Shown here piece by piece: positions 9,959-19,600 of a stretch of 64,000 bases of DNA; positions within the stretch are counted from its first letter, which is position 1; each line of letters opens with the position of its first letter. Below the pieces are notes generated by a model, which saw only the letters and a program-made list of their open reading frames with translations, was not told the DNA's origin and made no database searches. A program made the position numbers and the translations under genes. Source of the stretch: Thiohalorhabdus denitrificans (GTDB lineage Bacteria > Pseudomonadota > Gammaproteobacteria > Thiohalorhabdales > Thiohalorhabdaceae). The DNA lies in the NCBI RefSeq assembly GCF_001399755.1, contig NZ_LJCP01000008.1:186001-250000 (forward strand), in the 5' to 3' direction.

Positions 9959-10276
9959 CTAGTTGCCGGCCTCCGTGTTGGCGTGCCGGGGCTTGGTGGC
10001 CTCGAACTGCCGCTTCTGCTCCTCCGTGGCCTCCCGCTGGTACCGCTCCTTCCATTCCCCGTAGGGCATGCCGTAGATGACCTCGCGGGCCCGGTCGTAG
10101 TCCATGGCCACATCCCGTGCCTGGGCCTCGGCCAGATACCACTTGGCCAGACAGTTGCGGCAGAAACCGGCCAGGTTCATGAGGTCGATGTTCTGGACAT
10201 CCGTGCGCTCCTGCAAGTGCTTGACCAGGCCCCGGAACGCCGCGGCCTCCACCTCCAGACGTGTCTGCTCGTCCAT
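9959..10276 (-). CDS. DUF1244 family protein
   Basis: This 105-aa cytoplasmic protein is all-helical in appearance. It has the family signature LMNLAGFCRNCLAKWY (two Cys separated by two residues) and VIYGMPYGEWKERYQ. The length is normal for DUF1244. The function is unknown; the FCRNC pair may bind a metal. The start at MDEQTRLEV is the only sensible ATG. Confidence 0.85.
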   Translation of the reverse strand: MDEQTRLEVEAAAFRGLVKHLQERTDVQNIDLMNLAGFCRNCLAKWYLAEAQARDVAMDYDRAREVIYGMPYGEWKERYQREATEEQKRQFEATKPRHANTEAGN

Positions 10277-10679
10277 GACAGCCTCCCAAAATGTCTTACC
10301 CGGATACGCTCAGGCCTCGCAGGCCTTCCAACAGATCCCATTATCCCGCATTGCTCGGTATCCCGCCCAGGGGCGGTAGCCCCCGGAGCGGCCCCGCCCT
10401 GGACCCATGCCAGATTTTCCGGACAAAGAATTGATTCAGTTTGCTTTACAGTTTTCCCCGACAAACTTGAGAAAATGAGGCCTTCCTACCGACAAAAATC
10501 ATGACAACCGATTCTCCCCTTTTTTCTTGGTTTTCGTTGTGTCTACACTGACCTCCAGCGAAAAACACGAATGGCTGGCAGGCCCTTTCCAGTTCCGTTG
10601 CGACGCCGACCAGCACCCTTCATCCCCGGTCCGGGACCTGCCCTTGGATCCTCCAGCGCCGCCGCCCGAGGAGCCGTCC
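10277..10679. other. 403-base divergent intergenic region with an AT-rich core
   Basis: No coding frame with support was found between the divergent DUF1244 and phosphoribosyltransferase genes. The stretch from about 10,420 to 10,560 is clearly richer in A+T than its surroundings and holds a TTTACAG heptamer at 10,445-10,451. It probably carries the promoter of the downstream fusion gene, but I could not fix a convincing -35/-10 or -24/-12 pair. Confidence 0.5.
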
Positions 10680-11675
10680 ATGCACTACAAAAACGTATCC
10701 GATCTGAGCCGGGACCTCTTACACAGTTCTCCGCGGATACCGAAAGATGTGGACCTGATGGTCGGCGTACCGCGGAGCGGCATGTTGGCGGCAAGCCTGC
10801 TCGCCACCCACAGGAACCTGCCCCTGATCGATATCGACGGCTTCCTTCGCGGGGCGGCCCCCTGGTTCGGTGACACCAAGGTCCTGCCCCCCCACCTACG
10901 GTTCGGAAGTAGCTGGGAGGCCCGCCGGGCCCTGGTCCTGGACGATTCCATCCTGAGCGGGGGCTCCATGGCCAGGGTGACCGAACGCCTCAAGGCCTCC
11001 GGCCTCCGGGAGCGGTGCCTGACGGCCGCCGTCTACTACGACCCCGCCTCCCGCTACGACCTGGACTTGGGCCTGGTCCCCCTCGACCCCCCCCGGGTCT
11101 TCGAATGGAACCTCATGCACAAGGACCTCCTGAACCATTCCTGCGTGGACATCGACGGCGTCCTGTGCCGGGACCCGACCCCCGAGGAGAACGACGACGG
11201 ACCCCGGTACCGGGCGTTTCTGGAGGAGGTACCGGCCTGGCACGTCCCGAGCCAGACCATCGGGTATCTGGTTACGAGCCGCCTGGAGTGCTACCGGGAA
11301 ATCACCGAACGGTGGCTGCGGAACAACGGGATCCGGTTCAATCACCTGTACATGATGGATGTGGATTCCGCGGAGGAAAGGCGGCGCCGGGGAAACCACG
11401 CCAGCCTGAAAGGCCGAATCTACAAGCGGCTTGACGCCAGGCTGTTCATCGAGAGCTCCCACCAGCAGGCCATGGAGATCTGCCGGACCTCCGGCAAGGC
11501 CACCCTTTCCTACGAGAAGGGGGAAATCCTGTGTCCCGGAGGCATCCGGGCGGCGGTTGCCAACGGCCGGGAAGGGGCTCGGCAAGGCGGCTGGACCCGC
11601 CACATCCCCGAACCGGTGAAATTCCTGTACCGAAAATGCTTTCCCCCCTTCGGCATGGCCCGGCACGGCCCCTAG
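10680..11675 (+). CDS. Phosphoribosyltransferase-HAD fusion protein
   Basis: This is a 331-aa two-domain protein. Residues about 1-145 form a type I phosphoribosyltransferase: VGVPRSGMLAASLLA resembles the PPi loop and ALVLDDSILSGGS is the PRPP-binding loop. Residues about 155-300 begin with HSCVDIDGVLCRDP, a HAD motif I (DxDGVL). They continue with YLVTSRLECYREITERWL (motif II-like) and LFIESSHQQAMEI, where the usual late HAD Asp pair is replaced by Glu-Ser. It may act on a ribosyl-phosphate intermediate and then dephosphorylate the product. Related fusions occur in surface-glycan loci and near stress-response operons. The substrate is unknown. The ATG at 10,680 was preferred because the upstream extension has no PRTase similarity. 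Confidence 0.7.
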   Translation: MHYKNVSDLSRDLLHSSPRIPKDVDLMVGVPRSGMLAASLLATHRNLPLIDIDGFLRGAAPWFGDTKVLPPHLRFGSSWEARRALVLDDSILSGGSMARVTERLKASGLRERCLTAAVYYDPASRYDLDLGLVPLDPPRVFEWNLMHKDLLNHSCVDIDGVLCRDPTPEENDDGPRYRAFLEEVPAWHVPSQTIGYLVTSRLECYREITERWLRNNGIRFNHLYMMDVDSAEERRRRGNHASLKGRIYKRLDARLFIESSHQQAMEICRTSGKATLSYEKGEILCPGGIRAAVANGREGARQGGWTRHIPEPVKFLYRKCFPPFGMARHGP

Positions 11676-11737
11676 GTTGCCGGGCTCTTCCCCTGCCTAC
11701 CTGGCCCCAGAACCGGGCCACGCCCAAGGAGGTTTCC

Positions 11738-12055
11738 ATGCGGAGCAACGAAATGGCACTGGCGGCGCTCCTGACGGGCCTTTTGGCCCTGCCGGCCGCG
11801 CAGGCTCGGGCCGAGGCACCCATCACCGCGGGCGAGGTGATGGGCAACAACTGCCTCACCTGCCACGGCAGCAAGGGCCAGGGACCGGGATCCATGCCCT
11901 CCATCCGGGACTTCACCGAGGAGGGGCTGGTCAACAAGATGACGTCCTTCCGGGAAGGGCGGGACGACGACGCCACGGTCATGGACCGGCACGCCGCCGG
12001 GTACACCGACGAGCAAATCCGGGCCATCGCCGCCTACATCGCCAACCTGGATTGA
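11738..12055 (+). CDS. fccA: Flavocytochrome c sulfide dehydrogenase, cytochrome subunit
   Basis: This 105-aa periplasmic class I cytochrome c has a signal peptide ending near QARAEA and one haem site, CLTCH (Cys39, Cys42, His43). A Met in the following MPSIRDF or ATVMDRHAAGYTDEQI segment could serve as the distal ligand. It is placed directly before fccB, 12 bases apart, with a perfect AAGGAGG ribosome site. It should accept electrons from the FAD subunit during sulfide oxidation and pass them to other cytochromes. It is the short monohaem version; some purple sulfur bacteria have a dihaem subunit. Confidence 0.88.
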   Translation: MRSNEMALAALLTGLLALPAAQARAEAPITAGEVMGNNCLTCHGSKGQGPGSMPSIRDFTEEGLVNKMTSFREGRDDDATVMDRHAAGYTDEQIRAIAAYIANLD

Positions 12056-12067
12056 GGGGGACCCGTT

Positions 12068-13381
12068 ATGCCTGAAAAACCTTCCGCGAATGGCGTCTGG
12101 ACACGGCGCCGGGTCCTGCAGGCCGGGGGCGCGGCCGGCCTGTGGATGGCGCTCGGCGGACCCACCGTTGGGGCCGCGGCACGCTCCGCCTCGAAGCGGG
12201 TGGTGGTGGTCGGCGGCGGCGCGGGGGGCGCCACCTGCGCCAAGTACCTGCGCAAGTACGACCCCTCCATCCACGTGACCCTGGTGGAGCGCGATCCCCG
12301 CTACTACACCTGCTTCGGGGGCAACTGGTACCTGGGCGGGTTCCGCGAGCTGGATAGTCTGGGCCACGGCTATGAGGGCCTGGAGAAGGAGCATGGGGTC
12401 AAGGTGGTCCAGGACACGGTCACCGGCTGGGACCCCGAGAAGGGCCGCGTGGAGCTGTCCGAGGGCGACGCCTTGGACTTCGACCGCCTGGTGGTCTCTC
12501 CCGGCATCGACATCCGCTGGGAGGAGGTGGAAGGCCTGGACGAGGAGGACGCCGAGCAGGTGCCCCACGCCTGGGTGGGGGGTGAGCAGTACCGCATCCT
12601 GCGGAACCAGATCGAGGACATGGAGGACGGCGGGACCGTGGCCATCTGCCCGCCCGCCGACCCCTTCCGCTGCCCGCCCGGCCCCTACGAGCGGGCCAGC
12701 CTCGTGGCCCACTACCTCAAGGAGCACAAACCCCGCTCCAAGGTCCTGATCCTGGACGCCAAGGACAAGTTCTCCAAGCAGGGTCTGTTCGAGGAGGGCT
12801 GGGCCGAGCTCTACGGCGACCTGATCGAGTGGGTGCCCGGTTCGGAGGGCGGCGTGATCCACCGCGTGGAGCCCGGGGCGCGCAAGGTCCTGACCCAGGA
12901 AGGCTTCGAGGAGCACGAGGTGGACGTGCTCAACGTGATCCCGCCCCAGCACGCGGGTCGGGTCGCCCGGGATATGGGCCTCACCGACGACTCCGGGTGG
13001 TGCCCGGTGGACCAGCGCACCTTCGAATCCACGGTCCAGCCGGGCGTCCACGTCATCGGCGATGCGGCCATCGCCGGGGACATGCCCAAGTCCGGCTTCG
13101 CTGCCAACAACCAGGGCAAGATGACGGCGGCGGCCATCGTCTCCCAGTTCCGGGGCCACGACGTGCCGAATCCCTCCCTGGTGAACACCTGCTACAGCCT
13201 GGTGGGCCCGGAGTACGGCATCAGCGTGGCCGCGGTCTATCGCTACGAGGACGGGGAGCTACGCAGCATCGAGGACGCCGGCGGCGTGAGCCCCAGCGAT
13301 GCCGACAGCTTCTTCCGCATGCGCGAGGCCCGCTACACCCGCGGCTGGTACGAAGCCATCACCGACGACATCTTCGGCTGA
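12068..13381 (+). CDS. fccB: Flavocytochrome c sulfide dehydrogenase, FAD subunit
   Basis: The 437-aa periplasmic flavoprotein oxidises sulfide to sulfur or polysulfide. It has a Tat-type leader ([13 protein letters not shown]), the dinucleotide-binding motif [17 protein letters not shown] and the RYYTCFGGN segment, which carries the Cys used for covalent FAD attachment in the family. [19 protein letters not shown] and NTCYSLV carry the redox Cys pair, and [17 protein letters not shown] is the second FAD motif. Length and order match FccB/SoxF. The Tat leader suggests export folded, with FccA carried separately by Sec. A nearby TcDH-like gene makes sulfur from its oxidation a possible second source of substrate. 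Confidence 0.93.
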   Translation: MPEKPSANGVWTRRRVLQAGGAAGLWMALGGPTVGAAARSASKRVVVVGGGAGGATCAKYLRKYDPSIHVTLVERDPRYYTCFGGNWYLGGFRELDSLGHGYEGLEKEHGVKVVQDTVTGWDPEKGRVELSEGDALDFDRLVVSPGIDIRWEEVEGLDEEDAEQVPHAWVGGEQYRILRNQIEDMEDGGTVAICPPADPFRCPPGPYERASLVAHYLKEHKPRSKVLILDAKDKFSKQGLFEEGWAELYGDLIEWVPGSEGGVIHRVEPGARKVLTQEGFEEHEVDVLNVIPPQHAGRVARDMGLTDDSGWCPVDQRTFESTVQPGVHVIGDAAIAGDMPKSGFAANNQGKMTAAAIVSQFRGHDVPNPSLVNTCYSLVGPEYGISVAAVYRYEDGELRSIEDAGGVSPSDADSFFRMREARYTRGWYEAITDDIFG

Positions 13382-13408
13382 GCCGAGGGCAACGGGGGAA
13401 GGGGCCGC

Positions 13409-13741
13409 TCAGCCGCTTTCCCCGCTCCACTTGTAGCTCTCCACCACCCCATCCTCGCGGAATTGGATCTCCAGGGTCTGGAGCCGGGCGTCCGACAGCC
13501 CCGGCAGGGTGCCCCGGCCGTGGTAGTAAAGCCATTCCTCCAGACGCGTGCCGTCCGGCTGGACGGACTGCCCCGTGCTGACCGGCTCCCCGAGCCAGCG
13601 CCGCACCTCTGTGCGCTGGGTCTCCCCCACCTCGACCCGCTCCTCGAAAGTCGCCAGGTCGAAGTCCTTGCCGATATCCACGGCGGCGCAGCCGCCCAGC
13701 AGCGCCACCGCCCCGAGTACGCCCACGATCCGCATGCGCAT
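13409..13741 (-). CDS. SmpA/OmlA (BamE-like) lipoprotein
   Basis: A 110-aa lipoprotein with lipobox LLGGCAA. The mature part resembles the SmpA/OmlA fold: VEVGETQRTEVRRWLGEPVSTG followed by a strand ending LEIQFREDGVVESYKW. Such proteins sit in the periplasmic leaflet of the outer membrane. It is too diverged to be called BamE itself. The ATG at 13,741 has AGGGAGG upstream; a second ATG six bases later is possible. It converges with fccB. Confidence 0.75.
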   Translation of the reverse strand: MRMRIVGVLGAVALLGGCAAVDIGKDFDLATFEERVEVGETQRTEVRRWLGEPVSTGQSVQPDGTRLEEWLYYHGRGTLPGLSDARLQTLEIQFREDGVVESYKWSGESG

Positions 13742-13769
13742 TGCCGCCTCCCTTTCCTGGCCTTCTTGG

Positions 13770-14021
13770 TCATGCCCCCGACAGGGGCGGCCGCCCCTTC
13801 CCCGGGCCGGCGTCGTACAGCCGCAGCGCCCAGCGGCCCGTGGCCTCCTCCCGGCGCAGGATGTAGATCCCCCCGTCCCCGGCACGCACCTTGAGATACA
13901 GGTAGCCGCTGCCGGGCCAACGGTCGAGCACCACCGCCACCTCCTGGCGGCGTCCCCCGAGAAAGAAGGCCCGGGGCGCCTCCTCCGGCCCGGCGCCGGG
14001 CTCCACGGTGACCTCTTGCAT
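13770..14021 (-). CDS. Small DUF6504-like protein
   Basis: This 83-aa protein has a predicted beta-rich core: FFLGGRRQEVAVVLDRWPGSGYLYLKVRAGDGGIY, then RWALRLYD. The pattern of a rewritten base domain ending in WxLxLYD resembles the DUF6504 family, but I could not check by search. The ribosome site is weak. It lies 28 bases before the SmpA-like gene in the same direction, so the two may be cotranscribed. Function unknown. Confidence 0.55.
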   Translation of the reverse strand: MQEVTVEPGAGPEEAPRAFFLGGRRQEVAVVLDRWPGSGYLYLKVRAGDGGIYILRREEATGRWALRLYDAGPGKGRPPLSGA

Positions 14022-14101
14022 CGGGCCACCCCGTCAAGCGGAATCCAGCGACCCAGGATCCTACAGAAACGGCCGTAGCCCAACCCGGGAAGGGAGCCGC
14101 C

Positions 14102-14665
14102 TCAATTCTTCGCCCCGCCCGACCGCTTGAGGAAGTGACGGATCAGCTCATGCCCCGCCCGGGAGGCCCATTCCCGCTCGCCGAGGGCCTTGCCGAGAAA
14201 CCGGCCGTCCCGTCCGATCAGGTAGGTCTGGGGGAAGGCCGTGACGTTGTATCGATTGCGCACCTCTCCGTCGGGATCGAGAAGCACGGGGAAGGATATT
14301 CCCAGCTTCTCGGCCATGGCGCGCACCTTGTCCGGGCCGCCCCGGTCCACGTTCACCCCGATGACCGTCAGGCCCCGGTCGCCGTATTCCTGCCAGAGGC
14401 TCTCCAGGGCCGGCATCTCGTCCCGGCAGGGCTTGCACCACGTGGCCCAGAAGTTAAGCAGAATAAGGTCCCCCTCGTAGCGTTCGAGGGCACGCATTTC
14501 CCCTTCCGGGCCGGGCAGGGCGAAGTCGGGAGCGGCGACCCGAGTACGTGGCTTATCGATGTTCAGCTCCTGGATCCAGCGCTCTGCCTCGCCCGTGGCG
14601 CTGCCCGCCCAGGCAAGCAAGAGGATCATCAGCGGCGCCCAACCAAGCCTCACCCGAAAGCGCAT
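14102..14665 (-). CDS. TlpA-like periplasmic thiol-disulfide oxidoreductase
   Basis: The 187-aa protein has an N-terminal signal/anchor (LMILLLAWAGSATG) and a thioredoxin fold with active-site WATWCKPC, the TlpA/ResA insertion and a cis-Pro in VTAFPQTYLIG. It would keep periplasmic cysteines reduced, for example for haem attachment to c-type cytochromes or for copper delivery. Its start overlaps the stop of the upstream cytochrome gene by one base (TGATG), so translation is coupled. It is the last gene of the long minus-strand metal/cytochrome operon. Confidence 0.88.
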   Translation of the reverse strand: MRFRVRLGWAPLMILLLAWAGSATGEAERWIQELNIDKPRTRVAAPDFALPGPEGEMRALERYEGDLILLNFWATWCKPCRDEMPALESLWQEYGDRGLTVIGVNVDRGGPDKVRAMAEKLGISFPVLLDPDGEVRNRYNVTAFPQTYLIGRDGRFLGKALGEREWASRAGHELIRHFLKRSGGAKN

Positions 14666-14991
14666 CAATCTTCCCCGTTTTTGGCGTGCTTGCGGAGATA
14701 CGTGACCACCCGCTCCCGGTCCGTGCCCGTGAGGGCCTTCATGCCGCGCTCTTCCCTGCGCTGGTCCATGAGCTCGAGGTAATGCCGCCACTGGTCGTAA
14801 GTATGGCGCTCCGGATGGGGAAGGGCGTGGCAGCGGCTGCACTGGTTGCGGAAGGCCGCTCCTTCGGCGGATTCCGCCTCGGGAATGGGCGTGCCCGCCC
14901 CCGGTCCCTGGCAACCCCCCGCGACCAGGAGTCCAGCCAAAATCACGGGCGCCGCCGCCGTCCCCGGTTGTCGCCTAGAAGCCGAGCGCAT
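14665..14991 (-). CDS. Small c-type cytochrome lipoprotein
   Basis: A 108-aa protein with a signal ending in a lipobox (LLVAGGCQG) and one haem-binding site, CSRCHALPHPERH. The Met in RGMKALTGTDRERVVTYLRKH is a likely distal ligand. It is anchored in the periplasm and could carry electrons from a copper oxidoreductase to the respiratory chain. Its 5' end overlaps the upstream barrel gene by 17 bases and its stop overlaps the TlpA start. Confidence 0.82.
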   Translation of the reverse strand: MRSASRRQPGTAAAPVILAGLLVAGGCQGPGAGTPIPEAESAEGAAFRNQCSRCHALPHPERHTYDQWRHYLELMDQRREERGMKALTGTDRERVVTYLRKHAKNGED

Positions 14992-16162
14992 CGGCCGCCC
15001 CTCCGGGTTGTTCCCGCCCCGAGCCGTCCTGGTAGCGCACGCTGGCCCGGGTGGGTAGCTCGAAGTAGTAGGTGGCCATGACCCGATAAGACTCCTGCAT
15101 CTGCGGCCCGTTGAGGTCCTGATACACCGGAACCGAGCCCTGCAGATCCACGATGTGCATCGGCGCGGGCTGCCATTGGAAGCCCCCGGTGAGCCGGGCG
15201 CTGGTGCCCCCGTAATGGTCCGGATCGTAGAGCGGGGTCAGGTAGGGGGATTCGCCGTCTCCCCGGACGGCACGACCCGAATCCCCCCGCTCGATGGCGT
15301 CCGCCTCTCCCGCAATGTCCTGGCTGTGCTCGGCGTTGAGCTGGAGCTGGAGCACCGTGTCCGAGCGCACCTGGTACATGGCGTAGAGGTCCAGGTTGGC
15401 CCGGTCTCCCAGGCGGTAGCCCCGCTCGTTGTCGTGGACCCGGGCAGTGTAGGTGGCGTTGGCGCCCCACCAGTAGGGGGAGCGGGAGCCCTGGTAGAGC
15501 AGTCCGAGGATGGGGTCCCATGTGCCGGAACCGAGCTGCATGCCGTAGGGAAGCAGCTCGTCCCGCCGGGCGGGCATGGGATGGTCCCGGTTCCGCTCGC
15601 CGATGGATCCGGTGGGCAGGCTCAGCCCGGCCAAGAGGGAAACCTGACGGGTGGGGATGAGCGGGTCATCGTAGTGGAGGCGGTATTTCGTCATGAGCAT
15701 GGTGTCCCCCATGCCCTCGGAGTGCATGGTGAAACCGTCGGTACCGAGCCGGCTCTCCATCATGGCGTTTAGCTCCATGGGCATGCGGTTCTGCTGCCAC
15801 ATGAACATGAGCCCGGCGAAGAAATCGTCCGTGAAGCTGTAGCCCGCGGCGAGGTTCACCATGGTCATGTCCATGGAGGTGGGCACCGCCATGTAGCCGC
15901 CGGCCTGGGGACTTCCCAGCAGCTCGTCGGAGGACACTTCGTCGGTTCCGTCGCGCAGGCCGTCCATGTGCATGAACATGGGGCTGACCTTGAACCGGAA
16001 CTCGTAGGTGGCGGGAACCCCGCCCCCGGGAATGTTCATGGGCATGTTGCCGCCGCACTTGGCGCAGCACAGTCCCACGTAGGCCTGGGCCGCCGGGCTG
16101 GCCAGGGCCAGCGCCAGGCCGGCCCCGGCCCAGGTACGCAACCCGCTACTCCCCTTTCGCAT
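14975..16162 (-). CDS. Outer-membrane beta-barrel transporter-like protein, Met/Cys-rich N-terminus
   Basis: The 395-aa protein has a signal peptide (ALASPAAQA) and then an unusual segment with CCAKCGGNMPMNIPGGG and many Met residues (FMHMDGLRDG, MDMTMVN, MFMWQQNRMPMELNAMME). The rest has alternating strands and ends in a C-terminal Phe, like a beta-barrel of the COG4313/PF13557 kind. Cys and Met clusters are soft-metal ligands, so binding or export of Cu(I) is a reasonable guess. The operon has no TolC/CusC gene; whether this barrel takes that role is unknown. A GGAGG site precedes the ATG. Confidence 0.65.
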   Translation of the reverse strand: MRKGSSGLRTWAGAGLALALASPAAQAYVGLCCAKCGGNMPMNIPGGGVPATYEFRFKVSPMFMHMDGLRDGTDEVSSDELLGSPQAGGYMAVPTSMDMTMVNLAAGYSFTDDFFAGLMFMWQQNRMPMELNAMMESRLGTDGFTMHSEGMGDTMLMTKYRLHYDDPLIPTRQVSLLAGLSLPTGSIGERNRDHPMPARRDELLPYGMQLGSGTWDPILGLLYQGSRSPYWWGANATYTARVHDNERGYRLGDRANLDLYAMYQVRSDTVLQLQLNAEHSQDIAGEADAIERGDSGRAVRGDGESPYLTPLYDPDHYGGTSARLTGGFQWQPAPMHIVDLQGSVPVYQDLNGPQMQESYRVMATYYFELPTRASVRYQDGSGREQPGGAADALGF

Positions 16163-16203
16163 CACCTTCCTCCCCGTCGCCGCCCGGTCCGTAGCGCCCC
16201 CCC

Positions 16204-16596
16204 TCAATAGATATCCACTTGCCGCTGGAGCCAGCGTATGTAGGCCAGGACCTCCCGCGCCTTCTCCCCGTCCATGTGGGGCTGCGGGGGCATGTCTCCG
16301 AACTCCCACAGGTGCTGCTCGGTGCCCTCCTGGATCACCCGCACCAGGCGCTCGTCGCCGTGCTTATTGGGATCGTAGTAGGGATGCAGAAGGGGCGGAC
16401 CTTGACCCGTGCCGACGCCCTTGCGGCCGTGGCAGCCCACGCAGCTCGTGCGGAACAGCTCCTGTCCCTGCCGGTATCGCTCCGGTACCTCTACCCCGGG
16501 GGGCTTTACCTGGGCGCCCCCCGAATCCCCGGCCCCGCCGCAGGCGGCCAGGGCCAACGCCGCTACGGGCAGCACCATCATTCCGGCTCTTGCCAT
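16204..16596 (-). CDS. Class I cytochrome c lipoprotein
   Basis: The 130-aa protein has a lipobox (ALAACGG) and a single haem motif, CVGCHGRKGVGTGQGPPLLHP. A Met in EFGDMPPQPHMDGEKAREVLAYIRWL is the likely distal ligand. The layout is that of a soluble-type cytochrome c tethered to the membrane. It lies between an RND permease and a barrel protein in the same transcription unit, an odd setting for a cytochrome; see the copper/cytochrome finding. Confidence 0.85.
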   Translation of the reverse strand: MARAGMMVLPVAALALAACGGAGDSGGAQVKPPGVEVPERYRQGQELFRTSCVGCHGRKGVGTGQGPPLLHPYYDPNKHGDERLVRVIQEGTEQHLWEFGDMPPQPHMDGEKAREVLAYIRWLQRQVDIY

Positions 16597-16607
16597 GCCG
16601 TGCCTCC

Positions 16608-19600
16608 TCAGGTTTCCAGGGCCCGCCCCTTGGGCCGCAGCCGGTTAAGGTTGCGGCGGGCGATGAGGTAGAACCAGGTGGGCACCACCACCAGGTTGAG
16701 CAGGGTGGAGGTGACCAGCCCGCCGATCAGGACCCAGGCCAGGGGCTGCTCCATCTCCTTGCCCACCGGCGAGCCCAGCACCAGCGGCAGGACCGCCAGG
16801 GCGGTGGTGGCCGCCGTCATCAGGATCGGCCCCATGCGCTCGCGCGCGCCAAGCCGGGTCAGCTCGTCCGGATCCGTGACGCCTTCCTCCATCAGGCTCT
16901 GGTAGCGCGCGATCAGCAGCAGGCCGTTGCGGGTGGCGATGCCGAACAGGGCCACGAAGCCGATCAGGGAGGAGACGTTCAGGGTGATGCCGGTGGCCAT
17001 CAGCGCCACCACCCCGCCGATCAGGGCCAGGGGCAGGTTGAGCATGACCAGCCCGGCCAGGCGAACGTTCTTCAGGGCCTGCAGGAGCATGACGAAGACC
17101 AGAAGCAGCACCAGGATCCCGGCCCACACCAGGCGCTGGGTGGCCCGCTGCTGGCCCTCGTACCCGCCGCTGATCTCCATGGAGTAGCCGGCGGGCATGT
17201 CCAGGCCCGCCAACTTGGTCTGGGCGTCATTGATTACGCTGTTGAGGTCACGCTCCTGGACATTCCAGGACACGGTGGCCCGGCGCATGCCGTCCTGGTG
17301 GCGGATGAAGAATGGCTCGTCGCCAACCTTCAGATCCGCCACCTCCCCGAGCGGTACCAGACCGCCGCCGGCCGCCTCCAGCGGCAGCTCGCGCAGGTCC
17401 TCCAGGGAATCGCGCGCCGATTCCTGGAAGCGCAGAAGAAGGTCGAAGCTGCGCGAGCCTTCGAACACCCGGGAGACCCGTAGGCCGTTCAAAGAAGCCT
17501 CCACGCTGCGCGCCACCTGCGCGGGACGCAGCCCGTAGCGGCTGGCCGCCTCGCGGTCCACCTCTACGCGTAGCCCGGGGACCTGGAGCAGCTGGGAGGT
17601 GCGCAGGTCCACCACCCCGGATACATCGTCAAGGCGGTCCCGGGCCCGGGCGGCGAGGTCCTCGAGGCGCTGGAGGTCCGGGCCGTAGAAGTCCACCACC
17701 ACCTGGGACTGCACGCCGGTCAGCAGCTCGTACATGCGGTGCTCGATGAACTGACCCACGTTCACGGTCAGCCCCGGGAAGTCGGCCATGGTCTCGCGCA
17801 GCGAGGCCATCAGCGCGGGGCTGTTCTCCGCACCCTCCTTCAACCGGATATCGAACTCGCTGAAGTTCACCGGCATGGCGTCCTCGTCGAGGCGGGAGCG
17901 TCCGGCGCGGTGGGTCACCGTGGCGATCTCCGGGTGGCGCTCGCGCAGCACCCGCTGGATGGCGTCGCCGGTGCGCAAGTTCTCCTGCAGGGAGGTCCCC
18001 GGCGGCTGGGTGGCGGCGATGACGATGTTGCCCTCGTGGAAGGCGGGCAGGAAGGAACGGCCCAGGTTGGGGATGACGGCGATGGCCGCCACCACCAGCA
18101 AGACCACCACGCCCAGCACCAGGTGGGGCAGCCGCAGGCATCCGCCCAGGATGCGGACATAGCCCCGGTCCAGGGTGCGGATGGTCCAGCCCATGTCTCC
18201 CGTGAGGGCCCGGTCACGCCGGGCCAGGAACAGATAGGCGAGCACCGGGGTCAGGGTCACCGCCACGGCCAGCGAGGCCAGCAGGGACAGGATGTAGGCC
18301 GTGGCCAGGGGGCTGAAGATGCGGTTCTCGATGCCCACCAGGAAGAACACCGGCACGAACACCAAAGCCACGATGAAGGTGGCGTAGACCACGGGGCTGC
18401 GCACCTCCACGGTAGCGTCCAGGACCACCCGAGCGGCGGGGGCCGGCTCCTCGCGCCCGCGGTTCTCCCGCAGCCGGCGGAAGATGTTCTCCACGGTGAT
18501 GACGGCGTCGTCCACCAGCTCGCCCACAGCGATGGTCAAGCCACCCAGCACCAGGGTGTTGATGCTCACGCCGAACAGCCACAGCACCACCAGCGCCGTG
18601 AGGATGGACAGCGGCACCGCGACGAAGGCGATCAGCGAGGGCGTCCAGCGCAGCAGGAAGCCGAGCAGCACCAGCATGACGATGAGCAGGGCCTGCCAGA
18701 CCGCCGTACCCATGTTGCCCAGGGCGTCCTCGATGTAGCTCGCCTGGCTGAAGGTGGTGTCGATCAGGCCCGTGCCCTCCGGCAACGCCGGCTCGAAGTC
18801 CCGCAGGGTCTCCATAACCCGGCGGTCGGTGCCCAGGGTATCGGCGCCGTACTGCTTGGAGACGGTGGAGACCACCGCCGGCTCGCCGTTTACCCGGGCC
18901 TCGCCGCGCTTGATGGCCGCCCCCAGCTCCGTGGATCCCAGGTCGCCCAGGGTGACGGGGACGCCGTCGCGCATGGTGACCGGCACCGCCCCGATGTCCT
19001 CGGGGTCGGAGACCAGGGCGTCGGCGCTGACCGTGTACTCCTGCTGGCTGCTGGGGTACAGGAAGGCCCCGGGGCGCAGGGCGTTCGCCTGGCCAACCGC
19101 CGCCATAACGTCCTGCATGGGGACCTGGAGCTGGGCGAGGCGCTGGGGATCAATCAGCATCTGGTACTGCTTGCGGTCGCCGCCCTGGCTGACCACGGAG
19201 GCCACCCCATCCCGGCCCAGCAGGCGGAAGCGGAGCTCCCAGTCCGCCAGGGTACGCAGCTCCTTGGCCGGGAAGCCGGACACGCCGCCGGGCCGGTCGG
19301 TCTGTCCCGCACTACCCTGCCCCGCCTCTGCGGTACCGTGCTGATGGCCGTCCTCGCCTTCCGCCTGGCCATGGTCATGCTCATGGTCGCCCCCTCCGTC
19401 CCCGCCATGGCCGCCCTCCTCGTGGGCGTGCGCCACCGAGCCGGCCAGGTTCGCCTGGGGGTCGTTGCCGGCCGCCGCGGAGCGAGCCTCCGGTCCCTTG
19501 TCGGCGGAGGAGCCCACCAGGGCGAACTTGTGCAGCCAGCTGATGGCCGAGGTAACCGGCATGGGCTCCGGCGCCTGGACACCCTCGGGCAGGTCGCCGC

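Noticed and set aside
13381-13409. Terminator between fccB and the SmpA-like gene
   Set aside because: The 28-base gap has no stable stem or T run.
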